Shown here: in pieces, positions 35,422 to 45,368 of the stretch
Layout: each line of letters opens with the position of its first letter
Numbering within the stretch: the stretch's first letter is position 1
Assembly: GCA_006176705.1 (NCBI GenBank)
Contig: QRFJ01000082.1
Coordinates: forward strand, 486,849 to 550,848
DNA: 64,000 nucleotides
Direction of reading: 5' to 3'
From: Cocos nucifera
Taxonomy: Eukaryota > Streptophyta > Magnoliopsida > Arecales > Arecaceae
The notes under the pieces: generated by a model
Seen by the model: only the letters and a program-made list of their open reading frames with translations
What the model was told of the DNA's origin: nothing
The model's database searches: none
Program-made: the position numbers and the translations under genes

Positions 35422-36154
35422 GAGTAATTTTTTATACACCTCGTATGGTATAATAAAACTGACGTGGAGCGCACCAGATTACTCTATTAGAATACGTAGC
35501 TCCTGCTTTTCAATGTGCATTTAATGTCCTGCAGTATTTGAAATTTTGAATGATGAAAATACTTCTTTCCAAAAATTATGACATTCGTTCACAAAAATTA
35601 TGACATCTCTTCACAAAATTTATGACATTCTATAGAAAATATATATTTTATTCAGGATATCATAATTTTTGTAAATGGATGTCATAATTTATGAAGGATG
35701 TCATAATATTCTTTCCACACATATTCATTATTTTTTTTTCATCGTATTATGACACCTCTTCACCGAAATTATGATATCTATTTACAAAAATTATGGCATC
35801 TTGAATAAAATGTTATAAAAATTATGTAAGAATATCATAATTTTTATGATAGGATGTCATAATTTTTATGAATGGATATTATATTTTTTATAAAAAATAT
35901 ATTTATTATTTTTTTCTCTATGCCGATATTCCTTCACAAAATTTTGACACTCATACATAAAAATTTTGATATTTTGAATAAAATATTATATTTTTTTATA
36001 GAATATTATAATTTTTATGAAGATATATCGTAATTTTTGAAAAAAAAATATTTTTATTATTTAAAATTTTAAGTACCGTGAAATATTAGATGCACGTTGG
36101 GAAGCGGAGGTTACGTGCTCAAATAGGATGCGTGCGGTGTAAAAAATATTTCTC
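35422..36154. mobile_element. Foldback MITE-like element with long inverted ends
   Basis: The outer ~140 bp at each side are inverted copies. The left begins GAGTAATTTTTTATACACC. The right, read inward, begins GAGAAATATTTTTTACACC. Both continue through 'cgtgcatctaat'/'tgtgcatttaat' and 'aaattttgaat'/'aaattttaaat'. Between them are many copies of 'attatgacatc' and its inverse 'gatgtcataat'. No coding capacity. I could not find a clear target-site duplication, so the superfamily is open; long inverted ends suggest a Mutator-type or other foldback element. Confidence 0.65.
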
Positions 36155-37195
36155 TTAAGCTCCTTGTATAATACTGTAGTGGGCCAGATGTGGGCCATCG
36201 CCTGTCAAACCGGTTTAGCCTAGAGATAAAATAGGCATAGGCCGAGCTCGTGTCCTTTTTTTATTTTTTTTTTCTTTTTTTTTTTTTTTGGTAAAAAGGG
36301 ATCAAAGCTCATAACCGAAGATAAGAAATTTGATGGGCGTCAGCCATGATCAACCAGTTCAAATCCTTAGGGAAATGGTCTGATCTCACAACCGCCGCTT
36401 GGTTACTCTTTCATTTAAGAGCCGCCTTGGCTTGTAACATAACATTGGGCTGTATACATGAATGCATCGAACCATAAATTAAGGCTGTGTAGTGGAAGAT
36501 AGTCCTTGCCCAAGATGATCCAACAACGAAGGAATTTTATCGGCATGGTAAAACAATACCTTCCATCGTTTATTTGTATTGAAAAAATTTTCAACCACCC
36601 ATTTCATATAGATGATTCAAACCAAATTGTGCCACTCTTATGTCTAACAGTATCCTTAATATTGCACAATCAAATGCTCTATAGCTAAGTTATGGATTTT
36701 CCCTTCAAAAAGAAAAAAAAAAAAAAAAAGTAATGGATTTGAAAGTTAGAAACTATCCTAATTGTTAGCATGAATGACCTTGTGATAGTAAAATGAGGCA
36801 TATTGTCTCTTTAGTTGAATCTATTAAAAGCAAAATTAGGCCTAGGTAACTCTCAAGCTTGAACAAAAAGATATGCCTTATTAAATCCAACGGTCTCTTT
36901 AACTATGTTAAGCAAGCCTCATGATTTAGCATGAGAACTGGAGGATTAGAATTTAATAGTACTAATTCATCCTTAGAATTTGGAGAGGTCAAAGCAAGTA
37001 CGGGTCTTAACTATCTTGTCAGTTTTAAAACCATAAGCTTTTAAGAAATGGGTCAAACGATTCATATCAAATTTGGTGGGCACAAGGTCTAGCTAAATTC
37101 AATTTGTTTGCATTCCTGAGATCATATATGCCATTTTATATGCAAGTTGACCTTCACAACTAGTTTCGTAATAGATTTATTAGTTCATTAGTTTT
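36155..37195. other. Intergenic, nothing recognised
   Basis: Ordinary A/T-rich DNA up to the target site of the large retrotransposon. T- and A-runs near 36274-36289 and 36713-36729. Confidence 0.4.
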
Positions 37196-37200
37196 CTAAC
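37196..37200. repeat. Target-site duplication CTAAC, left copy
   Basis: CTAAC before the 5' LTR is repeated exactly at 49903-49907 after the 3' LTR. Five bases is the usual Ty3/gypsy duplication. Confidence 0.95.
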
Positions 37201-37439
37201 TGTTGGGGATAAATCCCGCTCCTGCCGAAGTCCGGCCCAACGCTCAGCCCAATGTAACCGGTAGCTGCTGAAGAGCTTCAGCGCCAGGCGCCAGGCGCCA
37301 GGCCGAGCCCCTAAGACGGCCGAACTGCTTAGAGGCCGAACCCCCCTGCACCGAGGTCCGGGCCGAACTGCTTAGAGGCCGAACCCCCCTGTACCGGGCC
37401 GAACTGCCTAGAGGGCGAACTCCCACCGCCAGCCAAACT

Positions 37440-37722
37440 TCCCCACGGCCGAACTCCTTCGGACCGACCCCAGGCGAGTCCATGCAGCCGAACTCCTTCG
37501 GACCCCACGGCCGAACTCCTTCGGACCGACCCCAGGCGAGTCCATGCAGCCGAACTCCTTCGGACCGACCCCAGGCGAGTCCATGCAGCCGAACTCCTTC
37601 GGACCCCACGGCCGAACTCCTTCGGACCCCACGGCCGAACTCCTTCGGACCCCACGGCCGAACTCCTTCGGACCCCACGGCCGAACTCCTTCGGACCCCA
37701 CGGCCGAACTCCTTCGGACCGA
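37440..37722 (+). repeat. LTR minisatellite (23-bp and 39-bp units)
   Basis: Units 'gaactccttcggacc' followed either by 'ccacggcc' (23 bp) or by 'gaccccaggcgagtccatgcagcc' (39 bp). The final uninterrupted 23-bp stretch has six starts here against four in the 3' LTR. Confidence 0.9.
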
Positions 37723-37925
37723 ACTCCTCAGCGAGCCCTGGCCGAACCAACTAGCAACCGAAGTCCTTCAATTGGCCAGCCGAGCTTCTTCGGGCCTCTC
37801 AGCGGCCGAACTCTACAGATGGCCGACCCTTCAGCCAGACGAACTCCCCCAGCTTCCCCTTCGGCCGAACTCTGTTACAAGTCCGAACTCCGTTGGATGA
37901 ACCGTCGCCTGCAGCAAGACCGGAC

Positions 37926-38240
37926 GGCGCCTTCCTTTCCGTACCGGACTCCATGCGGCCGACTACTCGCCGGTATGGCTCCCACGACCTACCGGACGAC
38001 GCCTTCCTCTCCGTACCGGACTCCATGCGGCCGACTACTCGCCGGTATGGCTCCCACGACCTACCGGACGACGCCTTCCTTTCCGTACCGGACTCCATGC
38101 GGCCGACTACTCGCCGGTATGGCTCCCACGACCTACCGGACGACGCCTTCCTCTCCGTACCGGACTCCATGCGGCCCACGGCTCGCCGGTACGGCTCCCA
38201 CGATCTACCGGACGACGCCTTCCTCTCCGTACCAAGCTCC
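37926..38240 (+). repeat. LTR tandem array of about 72 bp, four units
   Basis: Each unit holds 'ccgtaccggactccatgcgg' and 'ctcgccggtatggctcccac'. A unit length divisible by three leaves all frames open across the array, giving spurious repeat proteins. Confidence 0.85.
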
Positions 38241-38298
38241 ATGCTGCCCGACGACTCTCTGCCAGACGGCACAGCCGTCACCATCAACTAAGCTCCGC

Positions 38299-38305
38299 TA
38301 TAAAA
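38299..38305 (+). promoter_or_regulatory. LTR TATA box
   Basis: TATAAAA in 'ccgctataaaagg', 254 bp before the LTR end, followed by a pyrimidine-rich leader. It is the likely start signal for the element's genomic RNA. Confidence 0.75.
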
Positions 38306-38561
38306 GGACCCCTCCCGACATACTAAGGCTAAGCTCTCTGAACTCTCGACTCTCTAAGCTCTCCTCCACATCTCTAAGCTCCGGAACTCATTCCGAGCAC
38401 TCCATTACTGTTGGCCGGAAACTAACTTGACCGTCGGAGGGTCCTGCCGGAGCCACCACCCCACCGGTTCCGGACGGGACTTCGTTTTGCAGGTCCCCGG
38501 CGGCGCCCAGCGGCCTCGATTGCGGCGACCTCCGGCGGCGACGGATTTCTGCACCAACAGA

Positions 38562-38579
38562 TTGGCGCCGTCTGTGGGA
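38562..38579 (+). other. Primer-binding site
   Basis: TTGGCGCCGTCTGTGGGA, two bases after the 5' LTR. A GGCGCCGT start is common in plant Tat/Athila elements. I do not assign the tRNA with certainty. Confidence 0.8.
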
Positions 38580-38697
38580 ACGAAGGGACTGAACCTTCGA
38601 GGTTCCCTTGTTCTTAAAGGAGTGCTCGGCGACGATTTCCCTCCCCTGCTCCGGATCTCTCTCCTCCCTCTTCAGTATTCCTTTTCTGAAAAGAAAA

Positions 38698-40915
38698 ATG
38701 CCTCCCAGAAGAACCTCGACCCGGAGGTCGGCAGCCTCCGCGGCCCGATCCCGTTCGGGTCCATCCGCTCCCACTCCGGCCCCGGCGACGCGGGCCCGCT
38801 CCGTACTCGCGGTAGATGCGGAGCGGTTCGACCTGCTTGCCCAGCAGGTCCGCGATCTTACGGAGGCGGTGCAGGCAGTGCAAGCCACGCATTCGCGAGG
38901 TCCAGCGCCCACTCGACCGGCGCGGGGTTCCCCGGAGCCCGGGAATCCAGTCCAGGAGCGACCGATGTGGGCTACCCAACCTCCGGCCCTCGGGAGAGAG
39001 GGGCAGCCGGCAAAGAGCCCCTGCTCGGACCGCGGCTCAACCCAGGGAGAAGCTTCGCACCCCTTCCGCGAGAAGACCTTGGGGATTAAGGATCGCGAAG
39101 ATTTCCTGGACCAAAGGCTCATGGAGATGGGACGGCGCATAGAAGAACTTCGTCGTACTCCTTCCTCCCGCGGTAACGATATTTGCACTGATCCTCCCTT
39201 CTCACAGAAAATTATGCAGGAACAGGTACCACCGAACTTCAAGCTTCCCGCATTTCGAGAGCTACGATGGGACCACTGACCCGGTCGACCATTTGGAGGC
39301 CTTCAGGACGACGATGTTACTTCATGGCGCGCCTGATGCCATTTTGTGTCGGGCTTTCCCTTCTACCCTCAAGGGAGCCGCTAGGAATTGGTACTCGGCG
39401 CTTAAGCCGGGCACCATCCTGTCGTTTGACCAAATGAGTCAACAATTCGCGGCCCACTTCGTCAGCAGCAAACGGCCGCGCAGAGGCTCGGATTCCCTGT
39501 TGGCCATCAGGCAAAAAGAGGGGGAACCCATCCGGGCTTACGTCACCCGGTTCAACACTGCCGCGCTGGAAGTCCGGAACCTGGACCAATCAGTTGCTAT
39601 GGCCGCCCTCAAGGGCGGCCTTCAGAAGAACGACCTGCTGTTTTCCCTGGAGAAGAAATATCCCAGGGACTTCGCTGACATGCTAGCTCGGGCCGAAAGC
39701 TATGCCCGGGCAGAAGAGGCTTTCGAGGCCAAGGATGGTGAAGCTCGCGACAAGCGACGAGTAGGCAGAGCGGGAAGGCCTGCCGAGGAAAGAAAGCGCA
39801 CCGAAGCCTGGCCGCGTTCCCGAACTCCCCCTGGTCGCGGGCGTGCCCGGACTCCACCTCAGGCTCGGGGGCGGGAAGCCACCGACGGAAGGGCGCGCCG
39901 AAGTCCTCCTCGGCACCGAAGTCCCACCCGACGCCGAGGTTCCCCCCGGCGCCGAGGTTCTCCCTCGCGACGAGGTCCCTCCCCGCGCCAAGGTTCTCCC
40001 CTCCGACGGCGTTTTCACAGCTACGCCCCCCTCAACGCCCCGAAGGCTCAAGTGCTGCTGGAGATCAAGGGACGACTTCCGGAGCCGGAGAGGATGCGTT
40101 CCCATCCCAGAAAACGCAACCCCAACAAGTTCTGCCTTTACCACCGTGACCACGGTCACGATACCGAGGAGTGCATCCAGCTCCAGGACGAAATCGAGGA
40201 GCTGGTCCGGCGGGGCAGGCTTGGCCGATTCCTGCGAAGACGATCTAAAGAGCAGGAAGATCGGCCGAGAATGTTGCCACCGATTGGGGAAGATCGGCAG
40301 GAGGACCGGCCGTCTCTTGGCGTCATTAACACCATCTCGGGAGGACCGCAGCAGGGAAAGACCGACGAACCCGAGGGATCGGCAAAGAGGCAGAGGACCT
40401 CGGAGCCCGTGACCTTCACCGAGGCAGACGCCCAGGGGATCAGATTTCCGCACAACGACGCGGTTGTAATCTCTTTAAACGTCGCTGATTATGATGTACG
40501 CCGCGTTTTGGTGGATAATGGAAGTTCGGCGGACATATTGTTTTACGATGCCTTCTTAAAAATGTCCCTACCTGACACCCGCTTAGGACCTGTAAATTCC
40601 CCCCTGGTGGGATTTGCTGGACACGCCGTTCCGGTCGAAGGCATGGTGACTTTGGCAGTGACGGCGGGCCAATCCCCAAAATCGGCCAAGGCGCGGATCG
40701 ACTTTTTTGTCGTAAGGACCCCGTCCGCCTATAATGCAATCCTTGGGCGACCAGGCCTTAACGCGCTACGGGCGGTAGTGTCAACCTACTACTTAAAGGT
40801 GAAAATTCCCGACGAGCCATGGAGTCGGCGAAGTCAGAGGAGACCAAGCCCTGGCAAAGTACTGCTACTCAATCGCCCTGCGCGAGGGAGACCGGCCCGA
40901 CCCTTGCCTTGTTGA
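38698..40915 (+). CDS. gag: gag-pro polyprotein, with one frameshift
   Basis: The start MPPRRTSTRRS is the first ATG of the element frame after a short leader. An N-terminal coiled-coil-like segment follows (LLAQQVRDLTEAVQAV). The capsid-type retrotransposon gag domain lies at about 39257-39720 (CRAFPSTLKGAARNWYSAL, FAAHFVSSKRP). Next come an Arg/Ser/Pro-rich stretch, a zinc-knuckle-like CLYHRDHGHDTEEC at about 40133, and an aspartic protease with the active-site stretch VLVDNGSSADILF at about 40507 and AILGRPGL near 40738. One extra base near 39256 shifts the frame inside the start of the capsid domain. Another near 40818 ends the frame before RT. Apart from these single-base shifts there are no stops, so the damage is slight or is a sequencing error. 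Confidence 0.85.
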
Positions 40916-41077
40916 CAGACTGGACGTCCGCGACGACCTCACTGAAGAACGGGGCGAACCTGCGGAAGACCTCGTCCCTGTGTCCTTACGCGATGGAGAC
41001 CCGGGGCATGAGGTGCGGATCGGCTCCAACCTAGCGGCCGAGGTCAAGGGACAGCTCGTCGCCTTTCCTCAGAAGGA

Positions 41078-43306
41078 ATGCGGACGTCTTCGCCTGGGCC
41101 CCAGGCGGATGTACCGGGGATCGACGCCGATGTCATAGAACATCGGCTGGCCATCGACCCAAGGCACCGACCCGTCAGAGAAAAATTACGCCGCCAAGCC
41201 CCAGAAAGACAGAAGGCGGTAGCCGAAGAAGTGGATAAGCTCCTTGAAGCTGGACTCATCCGGGAGGTCAACTACCCGACCTGGGTCTCGAACGTGGTCC
41301 TCGTCAAAAAAGCAAACAACAAATGGAGGATGTGCGTCGACTTCAAGAAGCTGAACAAAGCCTGCCCAAAGGACAGCTACCCCCTGCCGAGGATCGATCA
41401 GCTGGTGGACGCAACCTCGGGCCACGAGCTCCTTACTTTTATGGACGCGTTTTCTGGTTATAACCAGATACGCATGGCGCCCGAGGATGAAGAAAAGACC
41501 ACCTTTATTACTGACCGAGGTCTCTATTGTTACAGGGTCATGCCTTTCGGACTCAAGAATGCAGGAGCCACTTACCAGCGCTTGGTCAACAAGGTCTTCA
41601 AGGGGCAGATCGGCCGCAACATGGAGGTGTACGTGGACGACATGCTGGTCAAAAGCCGAGCCTCGACAGACCACCTCGCCGACCTTGAAGAAACTTTCGG
41701 TGCGCTTAGGAGGCACAAGATGAAGTTGAACCCGACCAAATGCGCCTTCGGCGTGACCTCCGGAAAATTTTTAGGATTCCTGGTGTCGAAACGCGGAATC
41801 GAGGCAAATCCCGAGAAAATCCGAGCCATCCAGGAGATGACTGCCCCGAAAACAATTAAGGAAGTTCAGCGCCTGGCTGGGAAGGTGGCGTCCTTGAACC
41901 GCTTTGTCTCAAGGTCGGCCGAGCGGTGCCTGCCTTTCTTCCAGGTCCTCAGGCGATCGAAAGATTTTTGCTGGACAGCGGAGTGCAAACAGGCATTCGA
42001 AGAGCTTAAAAACTACCTCGGCGCGCCTCCACTGCTGGCAAAGCCCGAACCTGGAGAAGGGCTGCTCCTATACCTAGCTGTCTCTCCAATGGCCCTGGCG
42101 GCTGTCCTGGTCAGGGAAGATGCGAAGGCGCAACAACCAGTCTATTACGTGAGCCGAGCCTTGAGGGACGCGGAAACCAGGTACTCCAAGTTAGAAAAAC
42201 TAATTTACTGTCTTCTGATCGCAGCCAGGAAGCTCCGACCTTACTTTCAGGAGCATACCATCACGGTCCTCACGGACCAACCATTAAGAGCCGTCCTCCA
42301 CCGCGCAGACGCTTCAGGAAGAATCGCCAAATGGGCGATCGAGCTCACGGAGTTCGACATCAATTACCGGCCCAGGCCATCGATCAAGGCTCAGATACTG
42401 GCGGACTTCGTGCTGGAATGCACCGCACCAGTTGAAGCCGAGCTTGAATCAAGCGAGACTATCATCAGTGGGAGACCAGGCCCCGACGAAGCCGAGCTGT
42501 GGCGGTCGAGCTTCCCTGAAGAAAGGGCCGACCTCCTTGAAGGCGCCTGGGTTCTGCATGTGGATGGCTCATCCAACTCTAGCGGGGCCGGCGCTGGGCT
42601 GGTCCTGGTTAGCCCCGAGGGGATCGTCACCGAGTACGCATTGCGCTTCGAGTTTCCCACAACCAACAATGGGGCCGAGTATGAAGCGCTGATAGCCGGG
42701 CTGCAGATAGCCAGGGAATTGAAGGTGGGTCGGCTTCAAGTCTATAGCGATTCCCAGTTGGTGGTCGGTCAGGTCGGCGGCAGCTACGAGGCGCGGGAGG
42801 AAAGCATGGTGATGTACCTCGGGAAGGTGAAGAACTTAATACCAGCCTTCGACAGCTTCGACATTCGGCACATCCCAAGGACCGGGAATACAAGGGCCGA
42901 CCTCCTCTCCAAGTTGGCCACCTCTGCCCCGGCCGAACTACCAAAAGAGGTGTTTCTGGAAACTCTGAAGCGCCCGACCACCGAAGAACCTCCGGCCGTC
43001 CTGCGGACGGACTTCGAGCCCAGCTGGATTGATCCGCTAATCGCCTACCTCGAAGAAGGGGTTCTCCCCCACGATCGGAGAGAAGCTCGGAAGCTCAGGA
43101 GTCAAGCCTCCCGCTACGTCTTGTACGAGGGCAAGTTATATAAAAGGTCGTACTCCCTCCCGTTGCTGAGGTGCCTCCGACCCTCTGAAGCCTGCATCGC
43201 GCTACAGGATGTCCACGAAGGACTCTGCGGAAGTCACGCGGGAGCCAGATCCCTATCGCAAAGACTACTTCGGCAAGGGTACTTACTGGCCGACCCTACT
43301 TCGTGA
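41078..43306 (+). CDS. pol: pol: reverse transcriptase, RNase H and second RNase H (first copy)
   Basis: An intact frame of 742 codons. RT occupies about residues 55-280, with catalytic aspartates in FMDAFSGY (123) and YVDD (185-188). The Ty3-type RNase H follows at about 285-400 (AFEELKNYL, LAAVLVRED, YSKLEKLIY). A second, cellular-type RNase H lies at about 490-615, from LHVDGSSNSSGAG (Asp 496) through NNGAEYEALIAGL and YSDSQLVVGQV to NTRADLLSKLA. This pairing is the Tat hallmark. The integrase zinc finger begins at about 712 (HEGLCGSH), but one extra base near 43283 truncates it. The methionine at 41078 is only the first in the open frame; the natural product is a polyprotein joined to gag-pro, and two further single-base shifts (near 41060 and 41102) separate them. 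Confidence 0.9.
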   Translation: MRTSSPGPQADVPGIDADVIEHRLAIDPRHRPVREKLRRQAPERQKAVAEEVDKLLEAGLIREVNYPTWVSNVVLVKKANNKWRMCVDFKKLNKACPKDSYPLPRIDQLVDATSGHELLTFMDAFSGYNQIRMAPEDEEKTTFITDRGLYCYRVMPFGLKNAGATYQRLVNKVFKGQIGRNMEVYVDDMLVKSRASTDHLADLEETFGALRRHKMKLNPTKCAFGVTSGKFLGFLVSKRGIEANPEKIRAIQEMTAPKTIKEVQRLAGKVASLNRFVSRSAERCLPFFQVLRRSKDFCWTAECKQAFEELKNYLGAPPLLAKPEPGEGLLLYLAVSPMALAAVLVREDAKAQQPVYYVSRALRDAETRYSKLEKLIYCLLIAARKLRPYFQEHTITVLTDQPLRAVLHRADASGRIAKWAIELTEFDINYRPRPSIKAQILADFVLECTAPVEAELESSETIISGRPGPDEAELWRSSFPEERADLLEGAWVLHVDGSSNSSGAGAGLVLVSPEGIVTEYALRFEFPTTNNGAEYEALIAGLQIARELKVGRLQVYSDSQLVVGQVGGSYEAREESMVMYLGKVKNLIPAFDSFDIRHIPRTGNTRADLLSKLATSAPAELPKEVFLETLKRPTTEEPPAVLRTDFEPSWIDPLIAYLEEGVLPHDRREARKLRSQASRYVLYEGKLYKRSYSLPLLRCLRPSEACIALQDVHEGLCGSHAGARSLSQRLLRQGYLLADPTS

Positions 43307-44262
43307 TTCCACGGAATACGTGAAGAGGTGTGACCGCTGCCAGAAGAACGCCAGCGTGCAAAGGCAGCCGGCATCCGAACTCACTCCGCTCACTGCACCC
43401 TGGCCCTTCGCGCAGTGGGGGATGGACATCCTCGGCCCCTTCCCAACAGCGTCCGGACAACGGAAGTTCCTCCTGGTCGCGATCGACTACTTTACCAAGT
43501 GGGTCGAGGCGGAACCACTAGCGAAGATCACCGAGGCCAAGGTGCAGGACTTCGTCTGGAAGACGCTGATCTGCCGGTTCGGTCTGCCCCGAGCCCTCTC
43601 ATAACCGATAATGGGCGACAGTTCGCTGGAGCCCGGTTTGCCGAGTTCTGCGAAGGACTAAACGTCTCCCACCACTTCACATCGGTGGCTCATCCGCAAG
43701 CCAATGGGGAAGCCGAAGTGACCAATCGGACCCTGCTGCAAGGCCTCAAGACGAGGCTCGACAGGGCAAAAGGGGCCTGGGTAGACGAACTCTACCACGT
43801 TCCTCTGGGCATACCGAACAACGCAGAGGGTACCGACCGGCGAGACACCCTTCGCCTTGGCCTTCGGCACCGAGGCAGTCATCCCGATCGAGCTCAAACT
43901 CCCGTCTGCTCGAATCGTGGGCTTCAACGAGCAACTCAACTCCCAGGACCTCAGAACCAACCTCGACCTGCTGGAAGAAAGGAGGGAGGCAAGCCCGCAT
44001 CCGAATGGCCGCCTACCAGCGGAAGGTGGCTCGGTATCACAATTCCAGAGTCAAAAGCAAGGCGTTCAGAGTTGGGGACTTAGTGCTCCGACGAGCAGCC
44101 GTCTCCCAGCCCCAGAATCAAGGGAAGCTCGTCCCAAATTGGGAAGGTCCGTACGAAGTGGTAGAGGTCATCCGACCTGGTAACCTATCGCCTAAAGGAG
44201 CTCGGAGGACTAGCGCTTCCCGACCTTGGAACTCAGAAAACCTGAGAATGTACTACCAGTAG
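43283..44262 (+). pseudogene. Integrase, first copy, with clustered single-base indels
   Basis: Same sequence as the intact integrase at 46800-47785 but with length changes near 43283 (+1), 43594 (+2), 43802 (+1), 43991 (+1), 44182 (+1) and 44220 (-1). Each breaks the frame. The catalytic DDE segments (MDILGPF, TDNGRQF, NGEAE) are readable across frames. The 115-bp array just downstream has the same kind of changes up to about 44512. After that the sequence is clean. I read this as poor consensus near a contig end rather than biological decay. Confidence 0.8.
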
Positions 44263-44320
44263 TTTCCCTCAATAAAACCTTGTTGCTCGACACTATCGTT
44301 TCAGGGTCACTGGGAAAAAA

Positions 44321-45110
44321 GCGAGCGGAAATGCCCCCACAGCCGGTAGGAACAGGAGGAGAACCTCGTCCTGGCACGAGCAAAGTCAAAGGCCCCGTTC
44401 GCAAAGGAGGGATGGGGGGAGAAGCGAGGACGACGGTCCTCATGTGCCCCCACAGCGGCTAGGAACAGGAGGAGAACCTCGTCCTAGCGTGAGCAAAGTC
44501 GAAGGCCCCGTTCCACAAAGGACGGGATGGGGGGAGAAGCGAGGACGACGGTCCTCATGTGCCCCCACAGCCGGCTAGGAACAGGAGGAGAACCTCGTCC
44601 TAGCGTGAGCAAAGTCGAAGGCCCCGTCCACAAAGGACGGGATGGGGGGAGAAGCGAGGACGACGGTCCTCATGTGCCCCCACAGCCGGCTAGGAACAGG
44701 AGGAGAACCTCGTCCTAGCGTGAGCAAAGTCGAAGGCCCCGTCCACAAAGGACGGGATGGGGGGAGAAGCGAGGACGACGGTCCTCATGTGCCCCCACAG
44801 CCGGCTAGGAACAGGAGGAGAACCTCGTCCTAGCGTGAGCAAAGTCGAAGGCCCCGTCCACAAAGGACGGGATGGGGGGAGAAGCGAGGACGACGGTCCT
44901 CATGTGCCCCCACAGCCGGCTAGGAACAGGAGGAGAACCTCGTCCTAGCGTGAGCAAAGTCGAAGACCCCGTTCACGAAGGACGGGATGGGGGGAGAAGC
45001 TCGGACGACGGTCCGGATGTGCCCCCACAGCCCGTTAGGAACAAGAGGAGAACCTCGTCCTAACGTGAGCAAGGTTCAAGGCCTAGCCACAGAGTCTACG
45101 GCAAGCTTCA
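44321..45110 (+). repeat. 115-bp tandem array, first copy, about 7 units
   Basis: Units of 115 bp carry 'gtgcccccacagccggctag', 'aggagaacctcgtcctagcg' and 'gacgggatggggggagaag'. Seven starts, against three in the second copy. It lies in the non-coding space between integrase and the polypurine tract. Each unit opens the same 63-codon frame, which is not a gene. Confidence 0.9.
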
Positions 45111-45368
45111 CTACAGAAGACGAGGTCTCCTTCGGACCTCAGCTTCAACTTCGGTGTCAGCATCAGCGGGAGACGGGATCTCCCCCAAGCGATCATAACC
45201 TTGACTGCAAAAGAGGAGGTCTCCCCCGAATCGACTTCGGTTGATGAAGGCGATGTCAACTCCGACCCTGACCACGGGGGGCGACATTGACTCCGGCCTC
45301 AACGACGACTTCACCAATTTTGGCTGGAAACGAGTCCCACTTCAACTCCAAACATCGACTGGGGATGA

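Larger units (their letters stand above)
37201..38559 (+). repeat. 5' LTR of Tat-type element (1359 bp)
   Basis: TGTTGGGGATAAATCCCG to CACCAACA. It contains a 23-bp minisatellite (37590-37720), a 72-bp array (37926-38240), a TATA box at 38299 and a C/T-rich 'aagctctc' leader. It is 47 bp longer than the 3' LTR. Two extra 23-bp units plus one base account for this; two 7-bp differences cancel. Confidence 0.95.

Noticed and set aside
37440..38240. Regular repeats reminiscent of a CRISPR array
   Set aside because: Direct tandem units without unique spacers, inside an LTR of a plant retrotransposon.
37244..38430. Repeat-rich frames of 90-203 codons in the 5' LTR
   Set aside because: Products of LTR tandem arrays, open in several frames and both strands. 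The same frames recur in the 3' LTR at 48712-49773.
44226..45244. Series of 63-codon frames spaced 115 bp apart
   Set aside because: Non-coding tandem array between integrase and polypurine tract; identical because the repeat is identical.
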